Shown here: positions 33,690 through 45,010 of the stretch, piece after piece
Position numbering within the stretch: the first letter of the stretch is position 1
Layout of the letters: every line of letters begins with the position of its first letter
NCBI GenBank assembly: GCA_008921705.1
Contig: VFFE01007103.1
Coordinates: forward strand, 652,726 to 716,725
Length of the DNA: 64,000 nt
Direction: 5' to 3'
DNA from: Burhinus oedicnemus
Lineage: Eukaryota; Chordata; Aves; Charadriiformes; Burhinidae
The notes under the pieces: generated by a model
Databases searched by the model: none
The model's input: the letters and a program-made list of their open reading frames with translations, nothing else
What the model was told of the DNA's origin: nothing
Made by a program: the position numbers and the translations under genes

Positions 33690-34823
33690 AAGTGTACCTC
33701 ATCAAACAACCCAGGTGCCCACCAAAGCTGTTCTATCACTCCCCTCCTCAGCTGGACAGGGGAGAGAAAATATAACAGAAGGCTGGTAGGTCAAGATAAG
33801 GACAGGGAGAGATCATTCACCAGTTGCTGTCACAAGCAAAACAGACTCTACTTGGGGCAAAATTAATTTATTGCCGATCAAATCAGAGTAGCGTAATGAG
33901 AAAATATAAACAAATCTTAAAACACCTTCCCTCCACCCCTCCCTTCTTCCTGGGCTTAACTTTACTCTCAAGTTCTCTACCTCCTTCCTCTGAGTGGCGG
34001 AGGAGGACGGGGAATGGGGGTTGTGGTCAGTTCATCACATGTTGTCGCTGCTGCTCCTTCCTCCTCAGCAGGAGGACTCCTCACACTCTTCCCCTGCTCC
34101 AGCGTGGGGTCCCTCCCACGGGAGACAGTCCTCCACAAACTTCTCCAACATGAGTCCTTCACAAACAGCTCTAGCATGGGTCCCTTCCACGGGGTGCAGT
34201 CCTTCAGGAACAGACTGCTCTAGTGCGGGTCCCCCATGGGCAGGGTGTGACCCCCAGCAAACCTTTGTTTGTTTTGCCAGCAAACCTGCTCCAGTGCGGA
34301 CTCCTCTCCGTAAGTCCTGCCAGGAGCCTGCTCCAGTGTGGGCTTTCCACAGGGTCACAGCCTCCTTTGGTCTCATCTACCTGTGCTGGTGTGGGGTCCT
34401 CCATGAGCTGCAGGGGGATCTCTGCTCCACTGTTAACCTCCATGGGCTGCAGGGGGACAGCCTGTCTTACCATTACCTTCACCACAGGCTTCAGGGGAAT
34501 CTCTGCTCCAGTGCCTGGAGCACCTCCTCCCCCTCCTTCTTCACTGACCTTGGTGTCTGCAGAGTTGTTCCTCTCACATATTCTCACTCCTCTCTCTGGC
34601 TGTGGTTGCTGTTGTGCAGATTTTTTTCCCCCTTCTTAACTACATTATCACAGGGGCACTACCACCATTCCTGATGGGCTTGGCCTTGGCCGAAGGTGGG
34701 TCCGACTTGGAGCTGGCTGGCATTGGCTCTATCAGACATAGGGGAAGCTTCTAGAAGCTTCTCACAGAAGCCATGTCTACAGCCCTCCCTGCTACCAAAA
34801 CCTTGCCATGCAAATGCAATGCA
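33690..34823 (-). mobile_element. Endogenous retrovirus LTR, copy 2 (probably solo)
   Basis: This is the reverse complement of the family at 8402-9276. The - strand begins at 34823 (TGCATTGCATTTGCATGGCA) and ends near 33690 after GGTGGGCACCTGG. It contains AATAAA (about 33867-33872 on the + strand as TTTATT) missing from copy 1, and the same array of about 50-base units with a CTCCAG(C/T)GTGG-type core between about 34090 and 34510. GC content is far above the flanks. No internal retroviral sequence was seen at either side, so a solo LTR is likely. Overlapping long frames (33824-34881) are repeat by-products. Confidence 0.72.
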
Positions 34824-35350
34824 ATTTTATATGTCAATCTTTGTACTCACATTTGTGTTCTGTAAAAAGAGTTTGAATTAGCCTGTTTTGATGTAAGAGT
34901 CTGCATTTCTGAGAGAAGTCCCTAGTGCACAACATTATTGTGGATGAGCCACAGTCAATTTTTCTGAAACCAACCAACAGCAGGAACTTCCTTATAAGAA
35001 TAATAAAGAGGCTAAGAAAGACCAGGCCCCTTTTATTTGCAGGCAGATGAGAGGATTTCAGCCAAGAAAAAAAAAAACCAACAAAAAAACAACATGAAAA
35101 AGCAGGAGGTGAAACTGCAGTTTTGAAGTTCATTTGAGTACAGGATATCTGGGAAAGGTTATGAACCTGGCTATCTAGTGCAAGTCTGCTAGAATTCCTG
35201 TGATTTCTACACCATTACCGCTCATATAGTTTTGATAGTGCTGAGGTGAGTCATTTGTTTTGTGTAACTAACCCTGAGCCAGGAGAATTTCTTTAGAAGT
35301 ATTGCCTCTTGAAAGTGCTGGACCAATGCTCCTGGAACCACTAGTCAATC
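34824..35350. other. Intergenic, nothing recognised
   Basis: Unique sequence between two repeats with an A-rich stretch at 35068-35092. Confidence 0.5.
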
Positions 35351-35685
35351 AAATCACAGAATCACAGAATCATTTAGGTTGGAAAAGACCTTTAAGATCA
35401 GCTAGTCCAACCATTGACCCTACTCTACCAGGTCTGCCACTAAATCATGTCTCTAAGTGCCACATCTACATGACTTTTAAACACTTCCAGGGATGGTGAC
35501 TCAACCACCTCCCTGGGCAGCCCGTTCCATTGTTTGATAACTCTTTCAGTGAAAATTTTTTTCCTAATGTCCAGCCTAAACCTCCCCTGGCGCAACTTGA
35601 ACCTGTTTCCTCTTGTCCTATCCCCAGTTACTTGGGAGAAGAGACCAGCGCCCATCTCACTACAACCTCCTTTCAGGAGAAGATT
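35351..35685 (-). mobile_element. CR1 LINE 3' end fragment
   Basis: The + strand starts ATCACAGAATCACAGAATCA and TTTAGGTTGGAAAAGACCTT, the reversed CR1 tail. The - strand encodes [40 protein letters not shown] and [20 protein letters not shown], the CR1 ORF2 C terminus. Relatively well preserved. Confidence 0.94.
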
Positions 35686-37129
35686 TTAGATGAGTGATGA
35701 GTAGACTGGAAATCTTTTTTTGTATTTTATAGGGAAGGTTTATTTATGTAAGGAACCACTGGTTTTCTAGTAAATAGCTTGGGAAGTTGAATTTGGTTGC
35801 AGTTTGCTCAAATTGTTCTTTTAAAAAGTACAGATGATTTTTTAAGTGGTGGATTTTAAAAAGTCCTCTAAAGGGCAATGAATACTATTGCTGATATACA
35901 ATGATTGTAAGACTGACCACGGTTTGCATTTGAGAGTTTTGCATTCTTCTACTTGCACCTTTATATGAAAAAAGTCTGGGTAAGGTAAAGGAACATTATC
36001 ACCAATATTGTCGCAGGTCTTACGCGTGAATTCTGCTGAAGGTGTATTTGCGTTCCACATATGTCAGTAGAGATTCTTTTAGTGAGCTGAGTCCTCTGAG
36101 TCTGTTTGCATGATGAAAGTTGACATACTGCTCACATGGGGCTATAAGATGAATGAATCTAACTCTGCCACAATTTCTTTTTATAGACCAGGCATATGGT
36201 AAGTCAGCACTTTGTAAAAATTCAAACACTTGGTTGTTTGTTACCTGATTTTATTTTTTTTAATCAATAACGTTAATTTTTATTTAGTTATTTTTTACAT
36301 TTCATTCCCTTTTAAAAAGAATTGCATTTTCATCTGAGTTGTTTATACTAATATTTTGTTCTTATGACAGAGTATAAGCCTCAGTTTTTAAGAATCTTGT
36401 TTCTTGTGAAGCAATAACATTACATTATGAGTCCACAAAGTATTTTTACACTGCTTTAGATGTGAGGTACATTCTTGAGATATGCTATTTTGTAAATAAT
36501 TCTTGAAATGAAAAGTCAGAGGTGTTTACAAGAAACTGTGATGCCTGAAGAGAACACAGAAACGCTCTAGTATACTTTTCATGTGGTAAGCTGAGTCACA
36601 TACCTAAGGCGTGGGTCCTAGCATGAGGAATCGGGTATCTTTTTATTCTGTTATTGTGAAGTGAAATTCAAAACCTACAAAGGACTCACCTGGTATTCTC
36701 TCTTTTGTTTGCCCTACCAGTCCTTGATACTGACTGTCCTACTATTTCCTCCTGCCATTCAGGAGTATTAGCACTGTGGCATACAGAACCTTAGAATATT
36801 TGTGATCTCTTAATTACAGCAGTTGGTCATAACTGCAATACTTGTGATTGTTATCCAAGATCTACAAGTGACATTACAATTTAGTGACTGTTGTACCCTT
36901 GCAACACTTTTCTTTGAATATTATCTATGCCAGCAATCTAGCTAAATTCTGTTATAACAGAAGTACCTGCTTCTGTTATAACAATTACAGTCAGATCTTC
37001 TTCATCCAAAGCATGTGAACTTTGTATATGATTGAAACACCTGTCTCTCGGACTCTGAGGAAGAGGAGTTGCAGGCTGTTAATCATACAGTTTCTACACT
37101 GTATTACCTTCATCTGCAGATGAAACTGT
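35686..37129. other. Intergenic, with a perfect 16-base palindrome
   Basis: AT-rich sequence. TTCTGTTATAACAGAA at 36947-36962 is its own reverse complement and its first half is repeated at 36971-36983. No gene recognised. Confidence 0.5.
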
Positions 37130-37470
37130 GCTACCACTGATACTCAAAAGTACAGCCAGATAGTTCTAAAACTTTTCAAGAGTTGCTGCACAGAATGGCA
37201 GTCACACTGGAGATTCCAATGGAAGCTGTCCAGGAGAAATCACATAAGTTTCTGGACATATTATGTACCTCTATGCCAGCATGCCTTGTAATTCCCATAA
37301 ATGAGGGCCTGTTGGAGTCAGCCAAATTGCTCTGGCAGATGTCTGCTTTTTTCGTCTTGTCTGTCCAGATGGGTGTTGTTATCCAGTCCTTTCAACAAGC
37401 TTTGAACAAGTCTATAAACACTGGCGCCGGGATTGTTACCTGTGGCAGCAGTCCACTGGACAGATGAGCA
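37130..37470 (+). pseudogene. DIRS1-like retrotransposon gag relic (LAP2alpha C-domain-like)
   Basis: The + strand frame reads PDSSKTFQELLHRMAVTLEI, PMEAVQEKSHKFLDILCTSM and then PINEGLLESAKLLWQM. The pattern (F.dL..R.A..L.IP.E.VQE..HK.LDIL....P....PINE.LLE.AK.LWQ) is that of the gag-like ORF of DIRS1-like elements, the source of the alpha-specific domain of vertebrate LAP2/TMPO. The open frame runs to 37467, but the family resemblance fades after LWQM. There is an in-frame TGA just upstream of the matching part, so it is a dead remnant. A weak YDFNL-containing stretch at about 37872-37925 may be a later part of the same ORF. Identification is by recollection of the family pattern. Confidence 0.55.
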
Positions 37471-38939
37471 TCAAGGTCTACAAAGATCAATGCCATAAGA
37501 TAAAGAATTACACAAAACTTAAGTTAATTAGAAGCAAAACCAACCTGCTTTTAAATTGTCTCATTCTAGTTGTGAACAAATGCTGTTTTAATCAGGGATG
37601 TCATTCATGGAAGATAGCATTGTTGTCAGTGAAATATCAATAATTATTTGCATTGATATAGAATTGTGAAAGGTTTGCCTTAGCCAGAGTTATATATTTT
37701 GTAAGACTCAGTTAATTTCCCAGCAAAAAATTAAAATTAGCCTTGTATAGCCCTGTGTTTAGCAGTTGTTTGACATACCTCATATTTTGAATATTAAGGG
37801 TCATTTTGCCTAAAGGCAAGCAACATCAGCTGTCTTCTTTGGGAAATGTACTGCTGCAATGACTTTTGCCAAACATTATGACTTCAACTTGGTCATTCAT
37901 TTAGATGTCAAGTTTTGGATAAAAGTACTGTTTGCAGCTGAAACGAGTCTGTGTCACCAATTTGGGGGATGCCGTCTGCCATTCATAGTTGTATCCACAT
38001 TGATTCACATTAAAGAATAACTACTTGCTGACAGTATGTCTAATTTTCTGAGATGTTATCAGCATGCATCCCATAACATGCTCCGTTTTCATTTTTGCTG
38101 ACCCTGCCTGCTATGGACATTGCGTTGTAAGCGACTTTCAAGGAAGCAAGGATTCCCTGCCCTTTATGCTATACATGTGGGTATGAGGCAGCTGAGTATA
38201 CATGGTATTTATATACGGGATCATCATTTTTTTAAATGGAAGTGGTACATGTACGCAAAGAATAAAACCAGTATAGATTACAACTTCAGCTGGATGACGC
38301 ATTGCTACTTTGCTTGGATAATGATTCTTTCTGGATATATAGTGATTTGCCAGTGTAGTTCAACTTAGGATCTGAACTCAGTGATAGATTTTGTTCCTCA
38401 CCATCTACTGAACACTGGTTTGTTATATCACAGTTCAAACCAGGTTGCCATTCAAAATAATGGGCCTATTGCAAAAGAAAAAAAAAAAAAAAAAAGATCC
38501 CCAGCACTGTCTTAATTAGTATTATGTAGAGATGGTACAATCTTGAAATCTCATCTATATTTTGGACAAATATTATTCTTGACCAAAATGGAAGACAGAG
38601 ATTGCATTCACCCATTGCTTGCCCAAGCCTAAATCAAAATTTTTGAAAACTTGAGCTACTAATCATTTCACAGATTTCACACTTAAAAATTGCTGTTTCA
38701 TGAAATTTTAGCCATTGCCTATTTTTCTGAACTACTAAGATTTGATTCAGTTGAACTCATTTACAATTTTGAAGATATTAGTAATATGCAGTCATGATTG
38801 GTTGCCACTACCTGTGGATTCAGAGATGCCATCTATAATTACAATCGTTATATTTATATAAACACACTGAGCAATTCCTGGCAAGGAACTATCAGGTTTT
38901 AAGATCAGATTTTATTGTATAAAAAAAAAAAACAATCTA
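37471..38939. other. Intergenic, possibly further decayed DIRS-like sequence
   Basis: About 37850-37950 translates to AMTFAKHYDFNLVIHLDVKF, which weakly resembles the YDFNLW...KF block of LAP2alpha-like gag. An interrupted A-run lies at 38476-38496 and another at 38920-38931. The rest is not recognised. Confidence 0.35.
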
Positions 38940-39836
38940 TAAATTCCTGCCTGCTGGAAGGGCAAGACAGCAGGTCACAAGCAGTCCAAGAGACTTCTGG
39001 AGCATACTGATGATGACCTCTTGACACAGATTGACTGAAGAGCTGATGAGGGGAAGCACTCTGATGGACCTGGTAACAATAATTAGGAACTGGATGTGAA
39101 GATTGGGGTGGCCTTGGCTGCAGTGACCACGAAATGGTGGAGTTCAGGATCCTAAGAAAACAGGGCAAATAAGATCACAACTTGGAATTTCAGAAGAACA
39201 AACTTTGCTTTGTTTAGGGTTCTGCTTGGGACAAACCTATGGGATGAAGTCCTGGAGAGAAGAGGGAACCAGGATTACTGGGTCACCTCCTCTAAATTCA
39301 AGACTTTTCCATCTGAAAGTCAAGGGAAAGTGGCAAGAGGCCTGTGTTGATCAACAAGAAGCTCCTGACAAAACTCAAACATAATCATAAAGGATGTGGA
39401 AGTAGGGACCTAGGAGACTATAGAAAGACACTGTCTGAGTGTGCGGGGCTGGCTTAGAAAAACCAAAGACCAAATGGGGTTGAATCTGGGGAGGGATGCG
39501 AACGGCAAAAATGAATTCTACATCTTTATCATCAGAAAAAGGAAGAATTTGGAAAATGTGAGTCTGCTGCTGAATGGGGCAGGGGACTGGGCACCAAAGA
39601 ACATAAAAAGGCTACGATACTCAATGCTGGTTTTGCCTCAGTCTCTACTGATAGGGCTTGTCTTCAAGAATCCCACATCCTTGAGTCCAGAGGGAGCATC
39701 TGGAGTTCCTTCAGTAGAGGAGGATCAGGTTAGGGGGCATACTGCACATACATAAGGTGGGTGTCCCTGCTTTGAGCAGTGGGTTGGACTAGAAGATCAC
39801 ATGAGGTCCATTCCAACCTCAACCATTCTGTGATTT
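38940..39836 (+). mobile_element. CR1 LINE, internal part joined to 3' end
   Basis: From about 38940 the + strand resembles the CR1 endonuclease-RT linker (for example CAGTGACCACGAAATGGTGGA, AAGAATCCCACATCCTTGAG). Near 39755 it jumps to the 3' UTR (GTCCCTGCTTTGAGCAGTGG..GATCACATGAGGTCCATTCC) and ends TTCTGTGATT. The reverse transcriptase region is missing, so this is an internally deleted copy. Confidence 0.8.
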
Positions 39837-41738
39837 AGAATTCTGAAATCACATTTACATCTCACTGGAATCTGATGTTTGCTAAATTTACATTTTCCTA
39901 AACATTAGTATACCATTAGCTTAACTTTTTTTTTAAGTTTAGCTCTCCTGCTTCAGCAGATGTGTATTTAACCTACATTGTCTGTCTTATTTGTTAGTTC
40001 ATCTACCAAAGAATTTAGAATATTCAACAAAAATTCATTCTTCAGGATGCAAAAGTGGGTAGAAACAAGTTTAATAACAACACGATCTGTAAGTGATCAG
40101 TGAGATCTGGTTTTCCTTCTGATCTTTTGTAATGAAAATTATTCTTGTTCATTTACTTAATGAATAAATGTCTGAGTTTAACATTTAGCATAAGTATTTT
40201 TAACCTGAAGTGATGATCTTGTTCTTTCTGTCTTGCAAGTCAAAAATGTCTTGCAATGTCACTGCTTTTTGCAAGAACAGTTTTAATCATTAACAACTTT
40301 TCTCAGCATTTGTATTTGTGACTTCTACTTCATACACATTTATCATGACTTTTAATTTTAAGATGTAATTACATTAGCATATTTTATGTTATTATGTTTA
40401 ATAAAGCCATAGAACATTTCAGAAAATGTAATACAAGACTTTTGAATATGGAAACATTATATTTATTGGTGGCAAATGATAGAGAGCCATATATATATCT
40501 ATATATTCATTGGTGGAAAGTGGTGGAGAGACATTTTTTTATTCATATTTAATGAATGGGCAACAAGTGCATATTTGTAGGGTTGTTGAGTATGAATAGA
40601 AACAGAAGTCAGAGAAGATACAAAGAAGACAACTCGTGATATAATTCCACACTTCTGCACTTCTTGATGGTTTTGTACAAAGAATATGACCTACTTGACT
40701 TCTGAATCTGACTTAATTTCTGATTTATACATAATATGTAATATTGGCTCTAAACTGAATATATAGGTTATTGAAATCATGGAGTAACATGTGAAGAACC
40801 ATGTAGTAAGATATGAAGATGTCCAGGGTAGATGCCAAGCTGGTTCATTTGCCTCCTCCTCACATATATAAGTTGAAAGAGAAAAAAATGTTTCTTACCA
40901 CTATTATGATGTGTTATAGTAAACTGGTGCTTAAGAGCACTTACATATTAGTCCTTATTTGGCACTCTTCTTGCACCATCCCTTCTGATTACATAATCTC
41001 TTGAATATTTTTGCAGATGAAGTCACAGATAATCTTAAAAGCCAACAGTGTTTTGATGTTAGAAAAATGTACCAATTGCAATCATCTGGATATTTTCCTG
41101 TTGTTGAATTTTCTTTCATAAACAGGCAAACATTTCTAGAATGGTAAGGAAATTGTTTATCATCAGCATACTAAAATGGGTACAAAAGCTAAACAGTTAC
41201 ATATGACATTGATTATATTGAAGAAGATTGCCCCTGCAGTATTTGCCACATGATGATTGTACAAAATCATGCTTCCGATGACGTACTTAATTGCAGTCCT
41301 TCAAATATTTTTTGTTAGAAATAGGCAAGCTCTACATTTTGCTAGGTATTGTCATTAACTTTACAGATTTTTGTGAGAGCTGTAGTGCATACTGAAAAAT
41401 TGGTTTTAATTATCGAGAAAAGCTTATATAACATTTCCTTCCCATTTTAAATACTAACTTGTTACTTCTTGTAATCATAGAGATGAAGCTTGTCAAATCA
41501 GTAATCATTTTAACAACCAAAAGAGATCACTGAAGTTAAACTTATAATTAGACTTTGACATATAGCTGTTTTAGGAAACAGCAGAATATGACCACCAGAT
41601 AATGAACTAGAATAGTAAAAATGTGGTGAAATAGAAAGCAGGTTGTTTTTATATCAAAAGTAATTGTTAATTAGAGTTTTAAATATGAAGATAAGAAATT
41701 TATGTTGATGATGTATTCCATTGTTTGTTTTGAAAAGT
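39837..41738. other. Intergenic, nothing coding recognised
   Basis: AT-rich unique sequence. A short imperfect duplication around ATTGGTGG..GTGGAGAGACA lies at about 40466-40532, with an AT dinucleotide tract between the copies. Confidence 0.5.
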
Positions 41739-42185
41739 ATGATATACCTGGACTTATCCAAAGCATTTGACACTGTCCTGCACATCATCCTGGTCTCTGA
41801 ATTGGAGAGACACAGATCTGATGGATGGACCACTCTGTGGATAAGGAACTGGCTGGATGGCTGCACTCAAAAGTGTTGCAGTCAACAGCTCGATGTCCAA
41901 GTGGAAACCAGTGATGAGTGGCATTCCTCAGGGGTCAGTACTGGGACTGGTACTATTTAACATCTTTGTCAGTGACATGGACAGTGGGATTGAGTGCACC
42001 TCAGCAAGTTTGCCAACAACACCAAGCTGTGTGGCGCGGTCAACACACTGGAGGGAAGGGATGCCATCCAGAGAGACCTGGACAGGCTTGAGAGGTGGGC
42101 CCATGCCAGCCTCATGAAGTTCAACCAGGCCAAGTGCAAGGTCCTGCAGCTGGGTCACAGCAATCCCAAGCACAAATACAGGCAA
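41739..42185 (+). mobile_element. CR1 LINE internal reverse-transcriptase fragment
   Basis: The + strand gives [20 protein letters not shown], then (in a shifted frame) [20 protein letters not shown], then [20 protein letters not shown] and [20 protein letters not shown]. These are RT motifs of CR1 with FANNTKL in place of the catalytic FADDTKL. Frames change between them, and neither end is the natural element end. Confidence 0.92.
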
Positions 42186-45010
42186 GAAACTGCAACTGCA
42201 CGGTAGTTTCCCAACAATCATGTTTAAGCATGACTGACTGTATATTCAGCCATTCAAAAATGTATCCTGTTAACAAAAGAAATACCAGCATAGGTGATTA
42301 GGTTCACGCAGACATATCCAAGTGTGTGGCTGCAGCCCAGTATTTGATCTTTTATATAAGCAAAAATCCTTGGAGTGAAGAGAATAGAAGCTGTATTTTT
42401 AAATTGTAACAGTAACAACCAGAACTCTACTTTTAATGTTGTCCATCTGCCATGGGTAGGTATCAAGTGGTATTATATTTGATTTTGCATATATTTTTCT
42501 GGCATACAACATGCAAAAGTATGCTTTCAAATGTTATGAACCATTCATTAACTTCTACAGCTTAATCTTTTTTTATATCTAGTATCATTCCTCCATTAGT
42601 GTAACATGCTCCACTGTTTCTGCATCATTTATGCTTGTAGAATCCTCTAAATGATTTCTGTATCTGCTCTAGTAACTTGCCATTTAGCTAGCATAAATTC
42701 ACTTTCAAAAATCTCAAAATATGGGTTAGATTGTTTTAGATATAGGCTAGTGAAGAAACGGGGTTTTTTTACAGTTGCTTATGTGCACTGTATCAAAGTT
42801 ATAAGGAACAGATGTTACAAACATTAAGATAATTTTAAAAGGATAAATTAAAAGAAGATAAAAAGGGATTTGGGAGGATAATTTTGACAAGAAAAGTTAG
42901 GAAGTTATAGAACACATTTTATTCCTTGTTAAATAATTTGTTTACAACATAATGTATTTGCAGTCCTTGAAAATATTCTGAGTTTGCAACGCTATGGAGA
43001 ATTTGGCCTTCTAAAATAGTAAGGAAATGAGTAGTAATCCAACTGTAGGAGTTTGAGCTATAAATGGAAATGTTTAAAAGACGAGCTGGAGCTGTAGTTA
43101 GCTAGTAAGAGGTAAATAATATAACTAGATTTTGTGTAATTTATTCCCGGGGTTCATTTGTCACTTCTAGAAGTGAAATGTGTTAGTTAAGCACTTAGTA
43201 AGAGAATCAAAATAAGGCCTGTCTGAAGCATTCACAGATATACAATTATCACATTTTAACTAGAACACTTGTTATAGTGTGACCTTTCATGTAAAATACA
43301 TATATATACAGCCATAAAAATACTTTTCGTTAAGGATTTATTCTGTGGAAGTGTATTTGTGCTAATACTTCTGAAAGTGAGAGACTACTGGTAGCAGGAA
43401 TACTCTTTGTGGAAAGGGTGACAAAGAACTGCTGCAAATGAGATGGTAAATAATCACATTTGCTTCATCCTGTTCAGAGAATAAAAAGAATAGTGGATTC
43501 ATATCAACAAAGCACATAACCCCATTTGTATCTTAGGCATGTCAATATAGCCAGTGATTAACTTGGGCAACTCTTGCATTTTGCAGCACTGTTCCTGTGT
43601 TACTGCCCTGTGTTACAATGATTACACTGTTCTATTGCCATCAAAGTTCCTAAAGTGGTTTTTAATGTCATTGTACATCTGTTCATCAATTGCTGTTGCA
43701 TAACTGGGGCAGGTAGTATACTACAATAGGATTGCCAGTAACATATAACGGCTCTTTCCCAGTTCCAGTTTGATGATTTCATGTGTAATCAGGGAAATTT
43801 AGCACAATGATGGTGAATATTAGTTCTTGCCACTGGCATTTAAGTTTACCCTCAAATGAAATAACTACATTAGTGTAGTTCAACTGTAATACAACCCTAC
43901 GCTGGATTGAAAAAAACTATTCTTTGGCAGAATGCTGGGGAACAAGTACTCCTCTCTGACATACACCATCCCATTCAATTCTTAGTTTTATATTTGGCTG
44001 GCTCCAGAAACTGATGGGAAGTAAGAGCATTTGCACTGCATATTTTAAATGTGTCTCACTAGACCTAGGTAATTTATTCACCTGTAGATTATTCACTGAG
44101 AAATGTACTTGTGGCTTAACATTGTATCTGAATAGAAGCTGAATTTATTACCAAACCTTGTCTGATCTGCAAACAGGGGGCAAAATTCACAAAATGATCA
44201 TGATGCTGCTGTCCTTCTACCCATGGCCCAGTGGTCAGGCAATTTGTATACCGTTTGTTTTATGGAACGTCTTCTAGTTTTCACTGGGTGAAAATAGTAC
44301 AGCTGATCATGGCTCCTGTGAACATTCTTTCCTATTCTCCCCTTAGGATTGTTGTATATAATACTGAGATGAACAAAGAAACCCCAACAAACTTGGGGTT
44401 GATTGAACACATGAAGGATGTTCCACAAGAAATTCAATATTCTCTAACTCAAAAAGGAATGTTAAAATTTCTGACATATACCTGATGATTTTTAGCCTAA
44501 CTCCTTAAGGAAATGAGACTTAGGCAGTCACACTGAGTGTGTAGATTTGTAGGAGTGTGTTATTAGCCTCTACCTCTCTGCCAATTTCAACCAAATCTGT
44601 TTGGAGGGTGAAGGAGAAGTTGGGGTCTCGCAGATAAATACTTTCCTATCAGTTTCATTAAAGTAAGTGGCTAGAAGAATAGACCCATTATGTTTCCCAA
44701 CAGAAAGACAAGCTTCTGTCTGAGTTCATGCATTCTTAGACTCTAGGGAATGAATGTGGTTGAGAGTTCCAACTACAGGAAAAGCTTCAGCTGGAACTCA
44801 TAATAATGACATAAGTTTGAAGCAAACTAAGCTTCGTTAGTTCCAATACTCATGGAAATATTTGTTTGGGTTGAAAATGGGCACTAGTTGATGCAGCACC
44901 ATTTACAAAAATGAGCATGAGGTGGAAATTCAACCCCAGCTGTCCCAATTATGTATTCTATGACACTGGACAGTTACTTTTCCCGACTTTTTTTTTTTTT
45001 CCTTCCCCAT
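42186..45010. other. Intergenic, nothing coding recognised
   Basis: AT-rich unique sequence; a T-run at 44989-45000 lies at the edge of the following CR1. Open frames at 43600-43782 and 44231-44485 have no recognisable product. Confidence 0.5.

Noticed and set aside
33994..34674. Longest open frame in the window (226 codons)
   Set aside because: It lies wholly in the GC-rich LTR copy, where the unit array keeps several frames on both strands open. No protein family is recognisable.
37130..37470. Functional domesticated gene derived from the DIRS-like fragment
   Set aside because: There is an in-frame stop directly upstream, no start or promoter is evident, and the family match fades within the frame; a relic is the simpler reading, though conservation was not testable here.
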